This document shows, in pieces, positions 25,030-27,648 of a DNA stretch of 27,648 bases. Positions within the stretch are counted from its first letter, which is position 1; each line of letters opens with the position of its first letter. Made by a program: the position numbers and the translations under genes. The notes under the pieces were generated by a model. The model was not told the DNA's origin. It did not search any database and saw only the letters and a program-made list of their open reading frames with translations. The DNA comes from an uncultured Lachnospiraceae bacterium (GTDB taxonomy: Bacteria; Bacillota; Clostridia; Lachnospirales; Lachnospiraceae). The stretch is taken from the NCBI GenBank assembly GCA_900550235.1, contig URRQ01000030.1:1-27648 (forward strand), given 5' to 3'.

Positions 25030-25821
25030 CTATACAAGTTCTTTTTTCTTGTATCGAACTACCGTAAGACCGATAAACAGTATCGTAAGTCCAAACGCTA
25101 CAATCACAAGATATGGATTGATTTTTACATCTACGATAACATTTCTAATATCTGCCAAAGTAAAAGCCGATACATATTTTAATACCTCCGTCTCCTTACT
25201 CAATTCAGAAATCACATTCAGAAAATAGCTGACAAACACAATACCGAGGCTGATTCCAATCGTATTCTTCGTCTTATGTGTAAATGTAGACAAAAACAGG
25301 CAAAAAGAAAAAATAACAATTGAAGAAAAAATAGGCGTAACGCTTAGAAGAAGATAGGATTTCTTATCAAAATCTCCACTCCACGTAAGCCCGACATAAT
25401 TAAAGACTCCAAGTACAATAATCACCAAAAAAATGTATACCAACCCAACCGCAACTTTATTTATCACAATCTGAGTCCTCTTCACCGGAAGACTGTTCAG
25501 GTATTCTATCGTCTTATCATTTTCTTCTTTCAGTAAGATCCCGGATCCAAGGATTCCACTATAAATCCCGGTAATCAATAATACAAAGACAAACCCTTCT
25601 GTTTTAATCCAGCCAAATGCACTGTCAATAGAACTGATATCCATATTGAAAGCCCGCAGTAAATCCTCAGGAAACACTTTCAACATCTCATTTAAGGACT
25701 CCATACCGTCGCTTGTAATAATGGATGGATAGATTAAAAAGACTGCCCCAAAAAGAATCACTAATATGGAAGTCCATATGACAAAGCCTCTAAAATTCAC
25801 TTTCATTTCTCTTTTTAACAT
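25030..25821 (-). CDS. ABC-2 type transporter permease
   Basis: Integral membrane protein of 263 residues with about six hydrophobic segments (near 12-32, 75-95, 120-145, 155-178, 188-210 and 235-255), and the typical KRTQIVINK cytoplasmic helix after LLKEENDKTIEYLNSLPV. This fits ABC2_membrane permeases that pair with single ATPases for export of drugs, peptides or lipids. It starts 13 bp after the ATPase gene and is the second gene of that operon. The exported substrate is unknown; the inducible-looking leader upstream makes a drug or peptide a reasonable guess. Confidence 0.88.
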   Translation of the reverse strand: MLKREMKVNFRGFVIWTSILVILFGAVFLIYPSIITSDGMESLNEMLKVFPEDLLRAFNMDISSIDSAFGWIKTEGFVFVLLITGIYSGILGSGILLKEENDKTIEYLNSLPVKRTQIVINKVAVGLVYIFLVIIVLGVFNYVGLTWSGDFDKKSYLLLSVTPIFSSIVIFSFCLFLSTFTHKTKNTIGISLGIVFVSYFLNVISELSKETEVLKYVSAFTLADIRNVIVDVKINPYLVIVAFGLTILFIGLTVVRYKKKELV

Positions 25822-25834
25822 CTATCTCCCTCCC

Positions 25835-26710
25835 CTATTTATAGTAATGCAGAAACAAATCCTCCAGACTCATTTCCTGTATCTGAATCCTTCTGATTTC
25901 ATATTGAGCTAATCTTTTTATCAACTCGTTATGCGGAAAATGATTTGCGAACTTTATGAACTTTTCATCTGTAGAAATATTCTCCACTTGTAAGTCTTGC
26001 AGGATCTTGTCTCCTTCCGGACTTTCAAGAGTAACAAATCCGAGATTTTTTTCGGACAAATCTTCTATCTTCTCTATCTTTATTAGATGCCCATCCTTGA
26101 TAATTCCGACTCTATCACATATTTTAGAAACCTCGCTTAAAATGTGTGTCGAATAAAAACAGGTTGTTCCCTTTGCCTTTTCTTCTTTTAAAACTTCAAA
26201 GAATACATTCTGCATAATCGGATCAAGTCCGCTTGTCGGCTCGTCTAAAATAAGAAGTGCCGGTTCATGCATAACGGCAAGGATGAATCCCACTTTTTTC
26301 AGATTTCCCAAAGATAGATCTTCGATTTTTTTCGTCTCATCCAGGTCAAATCGTTCTACCAGCTCTTTTCTTCGTTCATGGATATTTTTCTTATAGAAGC
26401 TCTCATGATAATCCAGCATTTGCTTCACCGTCAAATCATCATATAAGTGAATCTCACTCGGCAAATATCCGATTTTCTCTTTCATGTTCAAATCGTTTTT
26501 ATCAAACAATTTCCCATCAATCAAGATTTCCCCGCTCGTCTTATTGATTAAATTCATAACTGAACGAATTGTGGTTGACTTCCCTGCGCCATTTGGACCT
26601 ATAAATCCGAATATTTCTCCTTCACTTAATTGTAACGAAAGGTTCTCCACCCCTCGAATCTTCCCATAATATTTTGTTAGATTTTTTATTTCAAGAACTG
26701 CCTTCTGCAT
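25835..26710 (-). CDS. ABC transporter ATP-binding protein
   Basis: ATPase of 291 residues for the permease that follows. Walker A is GPNGAGKST at 38-46, the signature is LSLGN at 132-136 (a common variant of LSGGQ), Walker B is LLILDEPTSGLDP at 152-164 and the switch histidine is in YSTHIL. The C-terminal 70 residues form the accessory domain seen in drug and bacteriocin exporters of the BcrA/CcmA type. The ribosome-binding site is weak (GGAG about 12 bases from ATG). It is preceded by a 300-bp leader containing a small ORF and a terminator. Confidence 0.94.
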   Translation of the reverse strand: MQKAVLEIKNLTKYYGKIRGVENLSLQLSEGEIFGFIGPNGAGKSTTIRSVMNLINKTSGEILIDGKLFDKNDLNMKEKIGYLPSEIHLYDDLTVKQMLDYHESFYKKNIHERRKELVERFDLDETKKIEDLSLGNLKKVGFILAVMHEPALLILDEPTSGLDPIMQNVFFEVLKEEKAKGTTCFYSTHILSEVSKICDRVGIIKDGHLIKIEKIEDLSEKNLGFVTLESPEGDKILQDLQVENISTDEKFIKFANHFPHNELIKRLAQYEIRRIQIQEMSLEDLFLHYYK

Positions 26711-26731
26711 CCGATTTTCCGCTCCATTCTT

Positions 26732-26772
26732 AAAAAGAGGCGTTGTCAGATCACCTGTCTTAAAACACCCCT
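26732..26772 (-). terminator. Putative attenuator terminator upstream of the ABC operon
   Basis: On the minus strand AGGGGTGTT and AACGCCTCT form nine pairs (two G-U) around a loop of about 19 bases, followed by TTTT. It ends 21 bp before the ATPase start. Its 3' arm can pair with bases at 26830-26841 in the leader ORF, ten of twelve positions. The stem is weaker than that of the fusion gene. Confidence 0.55.
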
Positions 26773-26822
26773 GTCGTTTATTTTCCTATATAATTATTTT
26801 ACTTACTACTGAAACATGAAAG

Positions 26823-26891
26823 TCAATATAACTCTTCTTTTATTTTAACAAATTTCCAGTTTTCGAGCAACACAAAGAAACATGGGTTCAT
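26823..26891 (-). CDS. Putative leader peptide of the ABC operon
   Basis: A 22-codon ORF beginning MNPCFFVLLENWKFVKIK and ending in Tyr then TGA. GGGAG lies seven bases before ATG. CATGGG (minus strand, at 26901-26906) and CCCATG (at 26881-26886) form a hairpin that could hide this ribosome-binding site. The last codons overlap the sequence complementary to the downstream terminator arm. The layout mirrors the leader of the fusion gene. Whether it is translated is not known. Confidence 0.5.
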   Translation of the reverse strand: MNPCFFVLLENWKFVKIKEELY

Positions 26892-27011
26892 TGTAATACT
26901 CCCATGGACACCACCGTCTTTCTTTATAAAATTACAAATCCGATTTTTAATGTAACGAGCGTCACGGATATTTTAGAACAAAGAATATTAGAAATCTTGA
27001 TTTGTGGAAAA

Positions 27012-27040
27012 AGTATAGCAAAAATGCATACTACATACAA
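27012..27040 (-). promoter_or_regulatory. Promoter of the ABC operon leader
   Basis: Minus-strand TTGTAT (27035-27040), 17-bp spacer, TATACT (27012-27017), directly after the tpiA terminator and pointing toward the ABC genes. Confidence 0.6.
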
Positions 27041-27052
27041 TTAAAATTCTCT

Positions 27053-27085
27053 AAAAAGAAAACCGGAGCATTTCTACCCCGGTTT
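27053..27085 (-). terminator. tpiA terminator
   Basis: On the minus strand AAACCGG and CCGGTTT form a 7-bp stem with a 12-base loop, followed by TCTTTTT. It begins 14 bp after the tpiA stop and ends the glycolytic transcript. Confidence 0.85.
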
Positions 27086-27099
27086 CTGCTCTTCTATTA

Positions 27100-27648
27100 T
27101 TATTTCCAGTTTACAATCTTTCCAAAATCTGGTTTTAACGCTGCTCCACCAACGAGTCCACCGTCGATATCCGGCTGTGCGAATAATTCTGGTGCTGTAG
27201 TAGCGTTTACAGATCCGCCGTACTGGATACGGATTGCTTCTGCTGTAGCTTCATCGTAGATTTCAGCGATGCATTCACGGATTGCTTTACATACTTCCTG
27301 TGCCTGCTCTGTTGTAGCTGTTTTTCCTGTTCCGATTGCCCAGATTGGTTCGTAAGCGATAACTGCTGTCTTAGCCTGGTCTGCTGTTACGTTAAGGAAT
27401 CCCACTTTTACCTGCTGACGGATGAAATCCATTGTAACACCCTGTTCTCTCTGTTCAAGAGTTTCACCACAGCACATAATTGGTGTAATACCATGTTCAA
27501 AAGCTTTCAATACTTTTTTGTTAACTGTTTCGTTTGTCTCTGCGAAGTATTCTCTTCTTTCAGAGTGTCCGATGATTACATATTTTACTCCAACATCTGT
27601 AAGCATTGCAGGTGAGATTTCTCCTGTGTATGCACCTTTTTCTTCAAA
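27100..27648 (-). CDS. tpiA: Triosephosphate isomerase (5' part outside the window)
   Basis: Glycolytic enzyme that interconverts dihydroxyacetone phosphate and glyceraldehyde 3-phosphate. The last 182 residues are present; about 65-70 N-terminal residues, including the catalytic lysine, lie beyond the window edge. The catalytic histidine is in IIGHSERREYF and the catalytic glutamate in VIAYEPIWAIGTGK. The phosphate-binding loop IQYGGSV and the final GGLVGGAAL are intact. The frame is open through the window edge, reading FEEKGAYTGEISPAML. It is followed by a strong terminator rather than by gpmI. Confidence 0.97.
   Translation of the reverse strand, partial: FEEKGAYTGEISPAMLTDVGVKYVIIGHSERREYFAETNETVNKKVLKAFEHGITPIMCCGETLEQREQGVTMDFIRQQVKVGFLNVTADQAKTAVIAYEPIWAIGTGKTATTEQAQEVCKAIRECIAEIYDEATAEAIRIQYGGSVNATTAPELFAQPDIDGGLVGGAALKPDFGKIVNWK

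Larger units (their letters stand above)
26711..27011 (-). promoter_or_regulatory. Long 5' leader region of the ABC operon
   Basis: About 300 bp between promoter and ATPase gene with no structural gene. It holds an imperfect palindrome GTAACGAGCGTCAC (26952-26965, pattern GTnACGnnCGTnAC), the SD-masking hairpin, the 22-codon ORF and the terminator. A second, weaker promoter-like pair lies at 26796-26826 (TTGACT, 19-bp spacer, TAAAAT), which would bypass the ORF but not the terminator. Confidence 0.55.

Noticed and set aside
26796..26826. TTGACT / TAAAAT as the main promoter of the ABC operon
   Set aside because: The 19-bp spacer is long and the pair overlaps the leader ORF stop; the upstream promoter at 27012-27040 has better spacing.
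26832..27044. A 70-codon open frame on the plus strand after the ABC leader
   Set aside because: It has no good ribosome-binding site or recognisable domain, and runs codon-for-codon opposite the small leader ORF for part of its length, so it is probably an antisense shadow.

Overview
The window looks like chromosomal DNA from a low-GC Firmicute of class Clostridia, most likely family Lachnospiraceae. The reasons are the gene order rimP-nusA-ylxR-ylxQ-infB-rbfA-nrnA-truB-ribF, strong AGGAGG ribosome-binding sites, a zinc-ribbon (DUF6320-type) protein next to an alcohol-acetyltransferase-like protein, and GGGGAC-type palindromes between genes. I do not assign a genus. All genes but one lie on the minus strand, so transcription runs from high to low coordinates.

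Region 1 (about 62-9811) is a translation and RNA operon: rimP, nusA, ylxR, ylxQ, infB, rbfA, nrnA, truB and ribF, followed by a Na/phosphate cotransporter with a PhoU-like tail. It starts from a good promoter (9783-9811) whose leader holds a hairpin terminator just before rimP, a likely NusA-sensitive attenuator. Five of its genes appear to start with TTG or GTG, and infB carries a 39-bp in-frame tandem repeat.

Region 2 (about 9829-13483) is a small operon: a NUDIX hydrolase, a RecF/ABC-like ATPase, a lipoprotein gene broken by one in-frame amber codon, and a threonine aldolase. A repeat-rich stretch with a near-perfect GGGGACGTAG palindrome (13496-13673) separates it from gpmI.

Region 3 (13676-27648) begins with gpmI and ends with the 3' part of tpiA. 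These glycolytic genes are usually close together in related bacteria; here about 12 kb of accessory genes separates them. These are the DUF6320-type and acyltransferase pair with a divergent alpha/beta hydrolase (the only plus-strand gene), an ADP-ribose-type NUDIX hydrolase, a 2-hydroxyacid dehydrogenase, and an operon of YgjP-like metallopeptidase, nucleotide kinase, metallo-beta-lactamase-fold protein, broken DHFR-like reductase (amber) and broken acetyltransferase (frameshift in a run of six G). An XRE regulator, an acetyltransferase-methyltransferase fusion and a two-gene ABC transporter follow.

The most interesting signal is at 24749-27040. The fusion gene and the ABC transporter each have their own promoter, a short leader ORF with a Shine-Dalgarno site, and a rho-independent terminator directly before the structural gene. 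In both, part of the leader ORF can pair with the 3' arm of the terminator. This is the layout of ribosome-mediated attenuation known from antibiotic-inducible resistance genes. I infer that this is a drug-responsive two-unit module; the inducer and the enzyme substrates are unknown.
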